Part shown: in pieces, positions 48,052-58,342 of the stretch
Position numbering within the stretch: the stretch's first letter is position 1
Layout: every line of letters begins with the position of its first letter
NCBI RefSeq assembly: GCF_030704535.1
Contig: NC_081813.1
Location: forward strand, 893,501 to 957,500
Length of the DNA stretch: 64,000 bases
Direction of reading: 5' to 3'
Source of the DNA: Vitis vinifera
Taxonomy: Eukaryota > Streptophyta > Magnoliopsida > Vitales > Vitaceae
Program-made: the position numbers and the translations under genes
Notes under the pieces: generated by a model
Databases searched by the model: none
What the model saw: only the letters and a program-made list of their open reading frames with translations
Told to the model about the DNA's origin: nothing

Positions 48052-49689
48052 CTAACTGTTATTTGGTTTGGTATCCTCCAGCCTCCAGAGTGAACAAAAG
48101 GAAACAGGTAGCCCTTTCCACCACAACCCCACACACCCATCTTTCTCTTCTACTCTCATTTCCCAGTTGCTGTCGTACTTCTTCAACAACGCCCGAGCTC
48201 CATCAATGGCGTCCTCCCCAAATACCTCTCCTGCAAACCCGACCCCCCGCATTCTCTCACACCATTTCTCTTTTCCCTCATTCATCTCTCCTGGGTTTGT
48301 CAATGCCCTGGCAGCTTCTCCTTCCATCACCCTTCTCTCTTCACTTTCTCGGCCCTTGAATGCTGCACTTGTCGAATCCAGAAACTTCCATAAGTACTCT
48401 ATCCTCCTGGAGAACCCAGTTGCAAAGTCCCCGCAGTTGGTGCAGCTGCAGTCCATGTTGTTTTCACTTAGAATAACTGCTTCTGGCTCCAGCTTCCTCA
48501 GTACCTTCAAGAACTCAGTTCTTTCATCAGGGGTGTTGTGATTCAGATGGTGCAGCCTGAACTGCGCGCAAACGATTAGGGTTTCATCAGGGGAGGTGTC
48601 GATGAGCTGGGGACTGAGGCTTTGTAATGGGTGGTTGTCAAGCCTGTTGATCTGCAGATTGATGTTCATGGACTTGGCAAAGGAGAGGAGTCTGGCCGAG
48701 AAGTTGTCCCCTGGTGGAGCTATTGAAAATGGGGTCTCTGTGTTCTGATCATTGTCACTGGTGGCGGCGATGACCGTGAGGCGAACCAGTGGAGGAGGGC
48801 CGCCAGACCGACGACTCAAGGCCTCGAGCAGCGTCGGCCATTGCACACCATGGGAGACTCCAATATCAAGGATGTGAAGATTTCGCGAGCGGGATGGCAC
48901 CCCATTGAGAATTTGCAGGATGGATGTATTTGCAATATTGTTGGGGAAGGCGAACCAGGGACTAACCTCATAGAATTTGAGAAGGGATCGCTGGAAAAAC
49001 CTCGGCTCTGTGGAAGAAAAGGTGATAGGCCCTACAGAGACAGAGGAGGATAGGTGGTGGGACAGGGCTCTCAGGCCATGATCAGCCAGCCGGTGGTTGG
49101 CGTCGCCGGTGGAGGATGCCAGCTCATGGAGGACATACAAGAGGTGCTGAACACGGGATAGATTTCCAGCGGTGATGGCGGTGGCGCAGGGGTTGAGCAG
49201 CTGCTCAGCCCACCTCCCTTCCTTGCTATTACTGTTATTACAGTTATTCCCTGTAGCCTTACCTGTGGCTTTCTTGCTTCCGACGGATTTCTTCGCTGCC
49301 ACAGCCTCCTCAACCGCATCCCCATCTTCAGTCTCACTAGCGCGCCGGCCCTGATTCTTTCTCTGATGATTTGGGGCCACTCTGGGAGCTGGGTCATCCG
49401 GGGATTTCCTCTTCTTCGACGAATCAGACAGTTGGAGATGATCAACACTCGCAGGATCACAGGGAGTTACAGCACCGGCGACGGCAGCGGAGTTGCAGTT
49501 GATTGAATTATCAGTATAACTAGTAAAATCCTGGTCCAGCTCCTGGCCCTGATCCCACCATTGATAGCTGCTGATATCGCCGGAGCCGTAGGGATCATCC
49601 AAGAAAGACGGAAGAAACGAAACCGAATCCTCCAGCCAATCCAGGATGTGATCAGAAGTGGGGTTAGGCTCAGGTTCTTCAATGGTCAT
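48052..49689 (-). CDS. NSP1: NSP1, GRAS-family transcription regulator of strigolactone synthesis and symbiosis
   Basis: Intronless GRAS protein. With NSP2 it activates strigolactone biosynthesis genes and, in legumes, nodulation genes. The N-terminus MTIEEPEPNPTSDHILDWLE and FLPSFLDDPY are the NSP1 signature. Residues about 92-150 are basic and Lys/Arg-rich, nuclear-localisation-like. The GRAS domain runs from about 160 (RWAEQLLNPCATAI) to the end: the VHIID-equivalent is LHILDIGVSHGVQWP (about 271-285), a SAW-like end is CVGLWWKGLPVSFCSLWR. 545 residues from 49689, like MtNSP1. An in-frame ATG 20 codons upstream (49749) exists, but the family start favours 49689. The start region and upstream DNA are copied at 55.6-56.2 kb. 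Confidence 0.95.
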   Translation of the reverse strand: MTIEEPEPNPTSDHILDWLEDSVSFLPSFLDDPYGSGDISSYQWWDQGQELDQDFTSYTDNSINCNSAAVAGAVTPCDPASVDHLQLSDSSKKRKSPDDPAPRVAPNHQRKNQGRRASETEDGDAVEEAVAAKKSVGSKKATGKATGNNCNNSNSKEGRWAEQLLNPCATAITAGNLSRVQHLLYVLHELASSTGDANHRLADHGLRALSHHLSSSVSVGPITFSSTEPRFFQRSLLKFYEVSPWFAFPNNIANTSILQILNGVPSRSRNLHILDIGVSHGVQWPTLLEALSRRSGGPPPLVRLTVIAATSDNDQNTETPFSIAPPGDNFSARLLSFAKSMNINLQINRLDNHPLQSLSPQLIDTSPDETLIVCAQFRLHHLNHNTPDERTEFLKVLRKLEPEAVILSENNMDCSCTNCGDFATGFSRRIEYLWKFLDSTSAAFKGRESEERRVMEGEAARALTNPGEMNEGKEKWCERMRGVGFAGEVFGEDAIDGARALLKKYDSNWEMRVEEKDGCVGLWWKGLPVSFCSLWRLEDTKPNNS

Positions 49690-51144
49690 TGTGGGGGAAA
49701 AATAAGACGAAGAAGAGAAGGGGTGTAGAACTGTTTGATCATTGACCAAAGAGGAAGATAAGAGAGGGTGTGAAACACCATTAAAATAATGAAATGGGGG
49801 GTGATGGTTTTTTGGAAGAGACGATGGAGAGCATATTGAAGTAGGTGGGGGTGGTGTGTACTTGGAAGATGTGATGTTGTTATTAAGGTTTTTTTAAAGC
49901 CTATAAGAGGGTAGAAACATGGGTTTCTTTGTTTTTTTGTTGGGGTATTAACTTATTCATTTGTATATGTCATGGTGATGGAGATCCGCCAAACTTGATT
50001 GGAGATGGTGAGGGGCTTTAAAAGTTGGAGAGAGCGACGGGGTTGAGTTTGAATTTTCAAGAGACGGCAAACTCTGCTTCACCATTTAAATATTCAAGGC
50101 TTTTGTCACCTTCCTTCCTCTGTTTTCTTTGAATTTTCTCTGATTAAAAACCTAAAAATTAAAGAATTAACTTGAATAATCAAACATACATTTCAATCAC
50201 AAATTCATAAATTTAAAGATGTGTCACACAAAAATTACTAAGTAAATAATACAACTTAATCTAGAAAAATTTCAATACTTAGTTATTAATCAAACATAAT
50301 TAAAACACCCCCTAACCACAAGTTAATTATCAATTTCTTAACCAACTATATAATTAATTATTATAAAATTTTGTTATTATTATAAATCTTGTTATTTTGA
50401 AGTATTTAGAAACTTGTTACATTAATTTTTTTTCTCCAAATGATTAGTTTTCAAATATTTTTAATTTAATTATATAAAATAAGAAGAAACGTAATCATTA
50501 ACACCATTATTGGGTGCTTTTAGCATATAAAAAAACTAATTTAGTATTTAATAACATTCAAATATTAATAAAATAAAAGAACTTTAGCACTTAACAATGT
50601 TTAAATATATAAAACGTAATCCCCTAACAAGGTCTTTCCAATGTTTTCAAAATCAAATGCTCATTCAACCAATAATGTTATTAAATTATGTTTGGTTCAT
50701 TGGTAAATGTGGTTAAATCATGATGTTCATATGACATCATAAATATGTAATTTATATTTTATTAAAATTAAAATAATTGTAAGGAATTTATATATATATA
50801 TAATTAAAATAATTAAAAAATTAATAATATTGTATTTTTATACTTACTATTATCATATTAAATCATAATAAGAATAAATATAAAAAATATTAATATTTTT
50901 AATTTGATTATATAAAATATATATAATATTTAAGTGTGAAGATGTATTCAAGGTGGAAAAAAATTTATTGTTTAATTTTATTCACATGTCGAAAGTTATA
51001 CATCCTGTTATTTTATAATTTTAAAAATATTATATTATTTAATTTTTTATAATTTCGATATTTATCATTGTAAATGAAGTTAAATATTTATATTTATTTA
51101 AAATTTTTAACTAAAAGAAAATTTTAAAAACATAAAAAACCAAG
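49690..51144. other. NSP1 upstream region, then AT-rich intergenic DNA
   Basis: 49690-49920 is the proximal upstream region of NSP1; it is duplicated at 55.69-55.92 kb. A cttataggctttaaaaaaac stretch (minus) lies at about 49889-49910. The rest is AT-rich with no gene. Confidence 0.55.
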
Positions 51145-52331
51145 ATTACATCCAAGATTTGAAATATCGATAAATACGAATATATCGATACTTTGGATTT
51201 TATGGATAAATTAGAATGTCGAAGAAATATTAGTTGGATATTTTGATAAAAATATCGGTAAGATAAAAATGATTCAAAATTCATGGAAATATTTTGAGAA
51301 ACTCCAAAAAATGATAAAATAAATAAAAATATATATGTTAAAAGTTATTTTTTAAGTGTAATTGACATAAGTATGGTTAAAGAGAAAACTATCGGTAAAC
51401 AAAGATACGTCAATATTAATAATTTATTATTTATTTAACCAATTTTAATTTATAAAATATTTGAACTTAATTTTTTTTTATTTTATATTTTAACATTTTT
51501 TGAATAAAATTATATTTCTAATATTTTAAAATAAAAACATTCAAAATTAAAAAGGATAAATATAAAAAATTTAAAGGTGAAGTAATAGTAATTTTTTAAA
51601 ATAGAATTAATGAGATAACGATGATACATTTAATATTAAAACTATAATTTAAATAATTTAAATGTATTGAAAAATATAAAATAAATGATGATACATATAT
51701 GAATTTTTAATATTTATATTTTTATATATTTAATTATCATATAAATGATATTAAAAAACACTTGTTAAGAAAATTGTAATGGTGGTTTTTATATATTTAT
51801 TAATTAATTAAATAAAATTTTAAATAGCATAATTAGAATTTATTTATTTATTTTTTAATAATAAACTTTAAGATATTTATTATGTATATATATATTGAAA
51901 AGATGGTCTAGTGGTAAACAAGCTTGAAATCCTCGAAAGCCTTTTGGCCTAAGTTTGAATCTTGGCAATAGTAGGGCTAAAAAAAAATTCAAATTTATGC
52001 CTTTGCAGCGGGCTGGGCATTGCAACCAAGCCTTTACAAAAACAAGAGTGAAATCTGGGCCATCAGATGTTAAAAAAAATTAAATTTAGCCATTGGATGC
52101 AAAGGGTAAAGGCACCAAAAAATTAGCGATTCTTTGGTACCACCCTTGCTTGACGGGCGAGTCACCTCATACCCGATTTTTTTCACTGATATATCTCTCT
52201 ACAACCGATATTTCGACGATTTTCCCAATTTTCCTCTTGACCGATAATCGGTGGCTGATATTGTTTCGACCACCTCCTATATTTGATTTATCGATGAAAA
52301 AATTCAATATTTCAAACTTCAATATTACATC
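51145..52331. mobile_element. Non-autonomous hAT-like element with 8-bp target duplication
   Basis: attacatc occurs at 51145-51152 and 52324-52331. Between them the termini are imperfect inverted repeats: the left starts caagatttgaaatatcgata and the right, reverse-complemented, attgaagtttgaaatattga. Further inverted atcgata/gatcgat-like words follow. There is no transposase. Eight-base duplications with short inverted ends fit hAT. The termini are diverged, so the insertion is old. Confidence 0.5.
51899..52090 (+). repeat. tRNA-derived SINE-like segment
   Basis: The text ggtctagtggtaaacaagct followed about 35 bases later by agtttgaatcttgg resembles the A and B boxes of a tRNA-type pol III promoter. 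The segment continues into gcgggctgggcattgcaacc and an A-rich part. It lies inside the 51.1-52.3 kb element. It does not fold as a functional tRNA as far as I can see. Confidence 0.35.
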
Positions 52332-53007
52332 AACATTTATTTTAACAAAAAAATTATAAGAGGCCTTGTGCTCACCCCTCCTCTTTCTTTCTAGTGGAGA
52401 CCAAGGGTCTATTCCTTATCATCGCAATACGAAATTCTCTAATTTTCACACTTGAAAACATATAAAAAAAATAAGGGTTTTAAGGACTTGTTAATTGTTT
52501 ATAAAAACCGTTTTTGTTTTTAAAAATAGAAAATATATGAGCCTATTTGGTTGTGTAATTTAAAAACGGTTTTTTGTTTTTAAAAATATAAAATTATTTT
52601 TATTTTTTTAAAAAAATGTTTTGTTGTTGCTCTTTGAAAACAATTTTTAAAAATAAAGTGAAGTGAAAAATAATTTTTATAGAACAAGTATGAGTTGTTT
52701 TCATCTCTTTTTAAAAAATAAAAGAAAAATAAGAACCCATTTGACCATATGAAATTTGTTTTTAAAAATATTTTTGAATTATTTTTACCTGATTTTTTAG
52801 GGTTATTTTAAAAAATAATTGTGCAAATATGGAGAAGGATTAAAAAGGAATCGACCTCCATAGGAAATTCATATTTTAGCGTTTCTCTACCCTTCTAAAA
52901 TCCCATCCCACATCGACAAGTCACGAAAGAAATGAGGTATTTAAGTCACAAGCACGCTACAGGCCGTCTATGTCTGGGCCTACATTTTATGTTAATAAGG
53001 CGTGTAG

Positions 53008-55044
53008 TTACGAGGAGGAGATGCTGTCAGAGGGGGCATGGGGAGACGAGGGAGACAAAGGAGGCACCGTGAAGAGGGGTTTGGGTATTGTTTTTGGTAT
53101 ATTTTCACCTTCCAATATTTGGAATTGCTCGGTTAAACCGAGGTGTGACATAAGAAGGGAGACATGAGTGAGCAGCTCGCCGCCTCGTCCAAGTTGTTGA
53201 CCGTGTTGAATCCATCCACAATGACTAGCAGCATGACATAACATCTCCACCCACACGTGACTGACCATCATCCATTTCTCTCCCATCTCCATATTCAGTG
53301 ATTTCAACTCCTTGGCAAGCCTACATGCCTCGAATAACACCGACTTGCTTTTATCTCCTTTCACCTCTTTGGGCTGAACTTCTGTGTCAACTTCAAGCAA
53401 CAATCTGCAAGCTTCATTTCTGTTAGATATGGACTCGCTTCTTTGCTGGACGAATCTTTTGGTCTCTGAACAAGTGTCTCGGAATCTATACTCCCCTATC
53501 CCTTTTGGCAGCATAAATGGACACATGACTAGCAGATACAACATATACTCAGACAAGCATTTGCTTATTTTGCATATTGATTTAGGATTGGGGTCATCAT
53601 CAGAATAGCTACAGAGATCTGTTGCAATATGCCAAAGGAGGATGCTGTGATCAAATTCCACGTCAACTATACTCCAACCAAGTGTCTCAATAAACCCCCT
53701 TTTTGTAATCACATAATCACCTCTGTGTTTGAGTAGTGACCTGAGATCCCTGACATCATTTGTCATCTCTAGGAGCAAGCTGAAGATGGGTTCCTTCATG
53801 TCATCCACCTTCTCCCAAGTCATGTACCAGTACCTCTCTAAGAATTTGTTCATGTCAAGGAACCTGGGAACCTGATTGAACTTGGTTTTGTCTCTGAGGC
53901 AAGAATCAATTAAATTGTTCTGTGCCATGCGTCTAGACCATCTCTTGTCACTGGTTATAACTGATCTAAAAGAGGTAATGGCTCGGTAAATGGAATCAGC
54001 CAGGGAGTTCATCTTGCTGCTCAACCAGACAATGCTCCAGTCGGACAAAATCAGCTTAGTGACGGCATAAACCTCAAGAAAAATAGCTCCAAAGAGTAAT
54101 AAGTAAGTAATGTCGATGTCAATGTTTGAGAACTCGTGCTTATCGATGAAGAAGTAGAAGGCTGCTAAGGTAGAAATAGTGAAGGAGAAGCTGGTGGAAC
54201 GGAGCAGAATGCCAAGTAGAGAATAAATCACTGTTGCCTTGGTGTATAGCACATCATACATAAAATTGAGCTCCATCTCCACCACTTTGAAGGCGTCTTC
54301 GGATGACATGTACCTGATGATGCCCTCACTGGTTTTTTGGTCATCCAAGCTGAGGATGAGGTCTGCATATAGATGCTTGAATTGGTTCTTGAATAAGAAG
54401 TAAGCTTTGTCAATATAGTTTCTACTAGGAACAGTAATGCCATCACCAACGGTAGATTGAGGTGGCTTTTCACCAATCTCCCTTCCTGTTCTATCAACCT
54501 GCCGTTCATCTTTCCATGAACTATATCCCTTCATGAAATCAGCATAATCAGGTCCAGGATCAGGAACTGGAAGCAAAGAATCTCTAAAGTGATTCTTGCT
54601 TGCAGACCTGAGAACACGGGTCCTCTCTCCACACTTGATAATTCCAGCCACCAACATTGGAATGGACAGAAATGTGAGTCGTGTTCCAGCCCAAGACCTC
54701 ATAAACACGTAGAAAGCCACTCCAACTTGTACAACCGATCCAAGCAAGTGCCTTAACCACAACTCATTATCTTCTAAAGAGTAAGCGGTGATGTTATCCG
54801 GGCCGCCAAGGTGCAAGAGGAGGAATGGTGCCCAAAATGCCATGAGGGTATAGTTTGGATCTAGAAGTTTACCTTCCGAATCTCCTTGGCTGTTGGAGAG
54901 GGTACCAAGGGATACTGTGGCCACCCAGTCTGCCGACAAGTATGCCGACCAAATCAGGATTCTGATCCAAGGTCTAAATGTGTACTTTCGTCGGTTGCTA
55001 AAGATGATGAGGACAATTTGTAGGAAGAGGCTGAGTAGAACCAT
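53008..55044 (-). CDS. DUF4220/DUF594 membrane protein, copy 1 (native start lost)
   Basis: Single-exon frame of 678 codons. The N-terminal DUF4220 part has several hydrophobic segments (VLLSLFLQIVLIIFS, IWSAYLSADWVATVSLG, MAFWAPFLLLHLG, VVQVGVAFYVFMRSW) and motif-like LMAFWAPFLLLHLGGPD. The C-terminal part is DUF594-like (KGDKSKSVLFEACRLAKEL, WVEMLCHAASHCGWIQHGQQ). The function of this plant family is unknown. Compared with copy 2 at 58.3-60.4 kb, 33 bases near the start are replaced by 10 (55075-55084), so the upstream MEKR start is followed by an early stop. The first usable in-frame ATG is 55044 (MVLLSLFL), about 20 residues later. A leader intron with donor at 55540 is likely. Whether this start is used is unknown. 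Confidence 0.8.
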   Translation of the reverse strand: MVLLSLFLQIVLIIFSNRRKYTFRPWIRILIWSAYLSADWVATVSLGTLSNSQGDSEGKLLDPNYTLMAFWAPFLLLHLGGPDNITAYSLEDNELWLRHLLGSVVQVGVAFYVFMRSWAGTRLTFLSIPMLVAGIIKCGERTRVLRSASKNHFRDSLLPVPDPGPDYADFMKGYSSWKDERQVDRTGREIGEKPPQSTVGDGITVPSRNYIDKAYFLFKNQFKHLYADLILSLDDQKTSEGIIRYMSSEDAFKVVEMELNFMYDVLYTKATVIYSLLGILLRSTSFSFTISTLAAFYFFIDKHEFSNIDIDITYLLLFGAIFLEVYAVTKLILSDWSIVWLSSKMNSLADSIYRAITSFRSVITSDKRWSRRMAQNNLIDSCLRDKTKFNQVPRFLDMNKFLERYWYMTWEKVDDMKEPIFSLLLEMTNDVRDLRSLLKHRGDYVITKRGFIETLGWSIVDVEFDHSILLWHIATDLCSYSDDDPNPKSICKISKCLSEYMLYLLVMCPFMLPKGIGEYRFRDTCSETKRFVQQRSESISNRNEACRLLLEVDTEVQPKEVKGDKSKSVLFEACRLAKELKSLNMEMGEKWMMVSHVWVEMLCHAASHCGWIQHGQQLGRGGELLTHVSLLMSHLGLTEQFQILEGENIPKTIPKPLFTVPPLSPSSPHAPSDSISSS

Positions 55045-55074
55045 AAAGCGTAGCTCCCATTCATTCCAAAGTTT

Positions 55075-55084
55075 GCGTAGCTCG
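55075..55084 (-). other. Indel with templated filler at the copy-1 start
   Basis: The 9-mer gcgtagctc at 55075-55083 is also present at 55048-55056, 27 bp away, and replaces a 33-base stretch kept in copy 2. This looks like filler copied from next door during break repair. Confidence 0.55.
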
Positions 55085-55472
55085 CCTCTTCTCCATCAAG
55101 ATCAAACTACTAGCAACTAAACATTCAAAAACATTAGGGCTAAAAAGGAAGACTAAAAGATAGATTGTTGGAAAAATGATATCGACTTACATGTGACTAG
55201 CATTGTTACGTTGGCTGGTTTTTCACACTAAGAAGTTGAGTGAAGCTCAACTAGAACAGATTTTGGGAACTAATTTTTGAGGTCATTTCAATGTTACTGC
55301 CTCACAATTGTAACTTCTTATGCCCATCCATAAGGGAAAAACAGAAAGAACAAAAATTTATTCATGGGATAGAAAACACTAGTTTAAGCCATTAAACGAA
55401 CTCAATATTCTCCGAGTCAATCGATTCAATCCATTTCAGAAATTTAAAGCGTCTAATACTACCACTACTACG

Positions 55473-55505
<33 letters not shown>

Positions 55506-55642
55506 TCGGTTCGAAAGCAAAATAAGAAGGGAAAAATACCAGAGTGTGAATGTGTGATGGTGGTGGGTTGGTTGGTGCTGCTGCCTGAGATTTCGTGAGA
55601 CTAGGATTGCCATGGAGGTGGTGGCCTGTTTGAACTACAATG
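55085..55642 (-). other. Leader intron and first non-coding exon of DUF4220 copy 1
   Basis: Matches about 60480-61620 upstream of copy 2 (cgaactcaa-attctccgagtcaat; ggttcgaaagcaaaataag). A donor CTCTG|GTATT lies at 55540/55539 on the minus strand, so a non-coding exon extends right from 55540. An (AAT)n run sits in the intron at about 55476-55504. The right edge abuts the NSP1-derived duplicate at 55643. Confidence 0.6.
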
Positions 55643-55922
55643 CAGGATGTGATCAGAAGTGGGGTTAGGCTCAGGTTCTTCAATGGTCATTGTGAGGGAA
55701 AAATAATGGATGAAGAAGAGAAGGGGTGTAGAACTGTTTGATCATTGGCCAAAGAGGAAGATAAGAGAGGGTGTGAAACACCATTAAAATAATGAAATGG
55801 GGGGTGATGGTTTTTTGGAAGAGACGATGGAGAGCATATTGAAGTTGGTGGGGGTGGCGTGTATTTGGAAGATGTGATGTTGTTATTAAGGTTTTTTTAA
55901 AGCCTATAAGAGGGTAGAAACA
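55643..55922 (-). repeat. Duplicate of NSP1 start codons and upstream region
   Basis: 280 bp closely match 49642-49920. It keeps the NSP1 ATG (cat at 55688-55690 on +) and the first 16 codons (MTIEEPEPNPTSDHIL). Then it leaves NSP1 homology at 55642/55643. In the same frame it continues about 13 codons into the DUF4220 leader before a stop. Small indels distinguish it from the original. Confidence 0.9.
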
Positions 55923-55971
55923 CTACTACTACTACTAGAGAGTTGTCCCTCTAACCACATGCTTGATACTA

Positions 55972-56168
55972 CTTGGAACATGTGATGTTGTTATTAAGGT
56001 TTTTTAAAATCCTATAAGAGGGTAGAAACACTACTACTACTGCTACTACTACTGCTTTTTTGGAAGAGACGATGGAGAGCATATTGAAGTTGGTGGGGGT
56101 GACGTGTATTTGGAAGATGTGATGTTGTTATTAAGGTTTTTTTAAAGCCTGTAAGAGGGTAGAAACAC
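55972..56168 (-). repeat. Two further partial copies of the NSP1 upstream segment
   Basis: 55972-56031 repeats tgtgatgttgttattaaggt through gggtagaaaca. 56055-56168 repeats the longer ttttttggaagagacgatgg to gtagaaacacta. Short cta/act trinucleotide runs separate the copies, so local slippage or tandem duplication followed the first transfer. Confidence 0.85.
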
Positions 56169-57499
56169 TATTATGTAAAGAAGAGGAATCAAAATACCAA
56201 TGAGAATGGGATTTGGTTTCTATTCTAATGAATTTTTTATTCTTATTTCCATTCTAAAAAATAATTCAAATAAAGTAATAAATAAGAATAAAATTGATTT
56301 CTCATTCTTTGATTTAGGTTCTAAACCTAATCTTAGGGTTATTCTTATGAGTTTTTCATCTATATACTTTTAGAATTTTAGGGAATTCAAGCTATTTCAA
56401 GAGGAAAAGATAGAAAACCATATGCTTAAAGAAAAACAAGAGGAAGATAAACAGTGTGTGTTTGGAAGTTGTTTTCAAAACCATTTTTTCTGTTTTTAAG
56501 AATAAAAAAATGGGAAAACATGTTTAACAATTCAAAAAATAGAAAATAGTTTTTTTTGTTATAAAAAATATAAAACAAGGTTTTTTTTAGAACACATACT
56601 TTAGTTGTTTAATTTCAATTTTTTTTAAGGATTGTTTTAAAAAATAATTATATAAATATAGAGAATAATTGAAAATAAAGAACCCTAGATAAAAGCTATT
56701 TTTGAAAAATATATAAAAAAAGGTTCAAAACATTTTAAATTTCCAAACAAATTTTTATTTTATAAAACATCAAAAAAATCATTTTCAAAAACCATTTTTT
56801 TTGAGCTGTTTTAAAAAATACACTTCCTAGATAGAGTCAAAGCTTTGTTAATTTGGTTGCCTTTTTTATTTGAGAACATTTTAGGTCTATTTGTTTTCAA
56901 ATTTATCATCTTTTCTAAAATAAGTTTGCATACAATGGGAAAACCTTTTTACTTTCATAGTAGGAAAATGTGTGTTTTGGGACAAAATTTTGATAAAAAA
57001 AAAATAAAAACCTCTAAAAGTAATTCAAATTTTAGACATTCTAACATCAAATATAACATCTAAATAAATTAAAGGTAGTACTTATATCATTGAATGTAGT
57101 ATTTGAAACTACCTTTGACAGCATAAAATTACAAATTTTTTTAATCAGATGCTATGGATTGAAATATCAAATAAGAGCATGTTGTAGCTTTTTATCAACA
57201 AATATACTTTCATGAGCTGCATGCTTGCTCTTGTCAATGAATAATCAGAGGTCATGAAGGTACACTAGGCCCATGAGCTTACTTATAAGTCATAATCTAA
57301 TTTTTCACCTAAGTTTACAATGAAAGTAACCCTTTTTCAAAAAAAAAAAAAAATTCTCACTTTACATTCCTTTTAAAAAAAAAGAAAAGGTGATGTGCTA
57401 AAGACTAGTTTGAGGAATATTCTCAAATGTATTATAGAATGAGATTTTTTCTTTCTTTCTTTTTTTGAAAAAGGATTAGTTTTGTGGCAAACTCTATTC
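56169..57499. other. Intergenic, no gene seen
   Basis: AT-rich, with several gttttcaaaaacca-type inverted words around 56470-56800 that may be old transposon debris. No coding content recognised. Confidence 0.45.
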
Positions 57500-57661
57500 A
57501 CCTTCCAGTACTTGGAATTGCTCACTAAAACTAAGGTTTGCCACAAGAAGGCAGACATGTACATGTGTGAGCAGCTCTCGGCCTCGTCTAAGCTACTAAC
57601 CATTTTGAATCTATCCACAACGACTAGTAGCATAGCACAACATCTCCACCCACACCTGACT
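57500..57661 (-). pseudogene. DUF594 C-terminal scrap, copy 3
   Basis: About 160 bp aligns with 53105-53270 in copy 1: ccttcca-tacttggaattgct, cagctctcggcctcgtc and catctccacccacac are shared. The frame is broken (KMVSSLDEAES). It is a 3' gene remnant. Confidence 0.8.
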
Positions 57662-58073
57662 TAAAATCTGCCATCCATCAACAATGGACTACTACAGAAA
57701 CACTGAAATCAACACTTTTAAAACCTACAGATCAACACCCAACAATGCCACGTTTTTGCTCTATTGCAGATGGAAAGGGAGGCAAGAATATTGAATCAAC
57801 TACAATTTATATGATGGTGCCTGTTTGCTCTGGTACCAAAATAGAACATAAAAAAACAGAGGAAAGAGAATTCTAGGTCTGTAAATGGCTCAACCTAAAA
57901 ACAGCTGACCCTTGCACAAGTATTGGTTTATTCATTTACATTCAGAGTCTAAAAACACACTTGATTCTTTTTTAAGTCAAATGCATATGCATTTGCATTT
58001 AGGATAATAACATAAACCCTCAGCATATGAATATTTGGAATATTAAGGGTGGCCAAGGATTGGCTGTACTTCT

Positions 58074-58134
58074 TCACCATCTAATATTTGGAATTGCCCA
58101 CTTAAACCAAGATGTGCCCTGCATGAGAAGGCAG
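58074..58134 (-). pseudogene. DUF594 C-terminal scrap, copy 4
   Basis: About 60 bp matches the end of the same gene (catctaatatttggaattgc, gagaaggcagac). Shared 3' flank around 58262-58335 also matches 52880-52945 next to copy 1. Confidence 0.65.
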
Positions 58135-58342
58135 ACAGAAAAAAAATGGGGCATTAAATTTCCAATTCAGTGATTGGGCCTACAACAATGTATGAGGGAA
58201 CATAAGGCCTAAGGGAGAGTGGGCTGTAGAATTGGGCCTCCATAGTATGTTCTTATTGTGAGCATTTCTCTACCCTTCTTAGATCCCATCCTACATCGAA
58301 AATACATGTAAGAAATAAGGTGTTTAAATTACATACGTCCAG

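Noticed and set aside
51899-51985. Functional tRNA gene
   Set aside because: Only loose A- and B-box similarity; I could not see a proper acceptor stem or anticodon arm.
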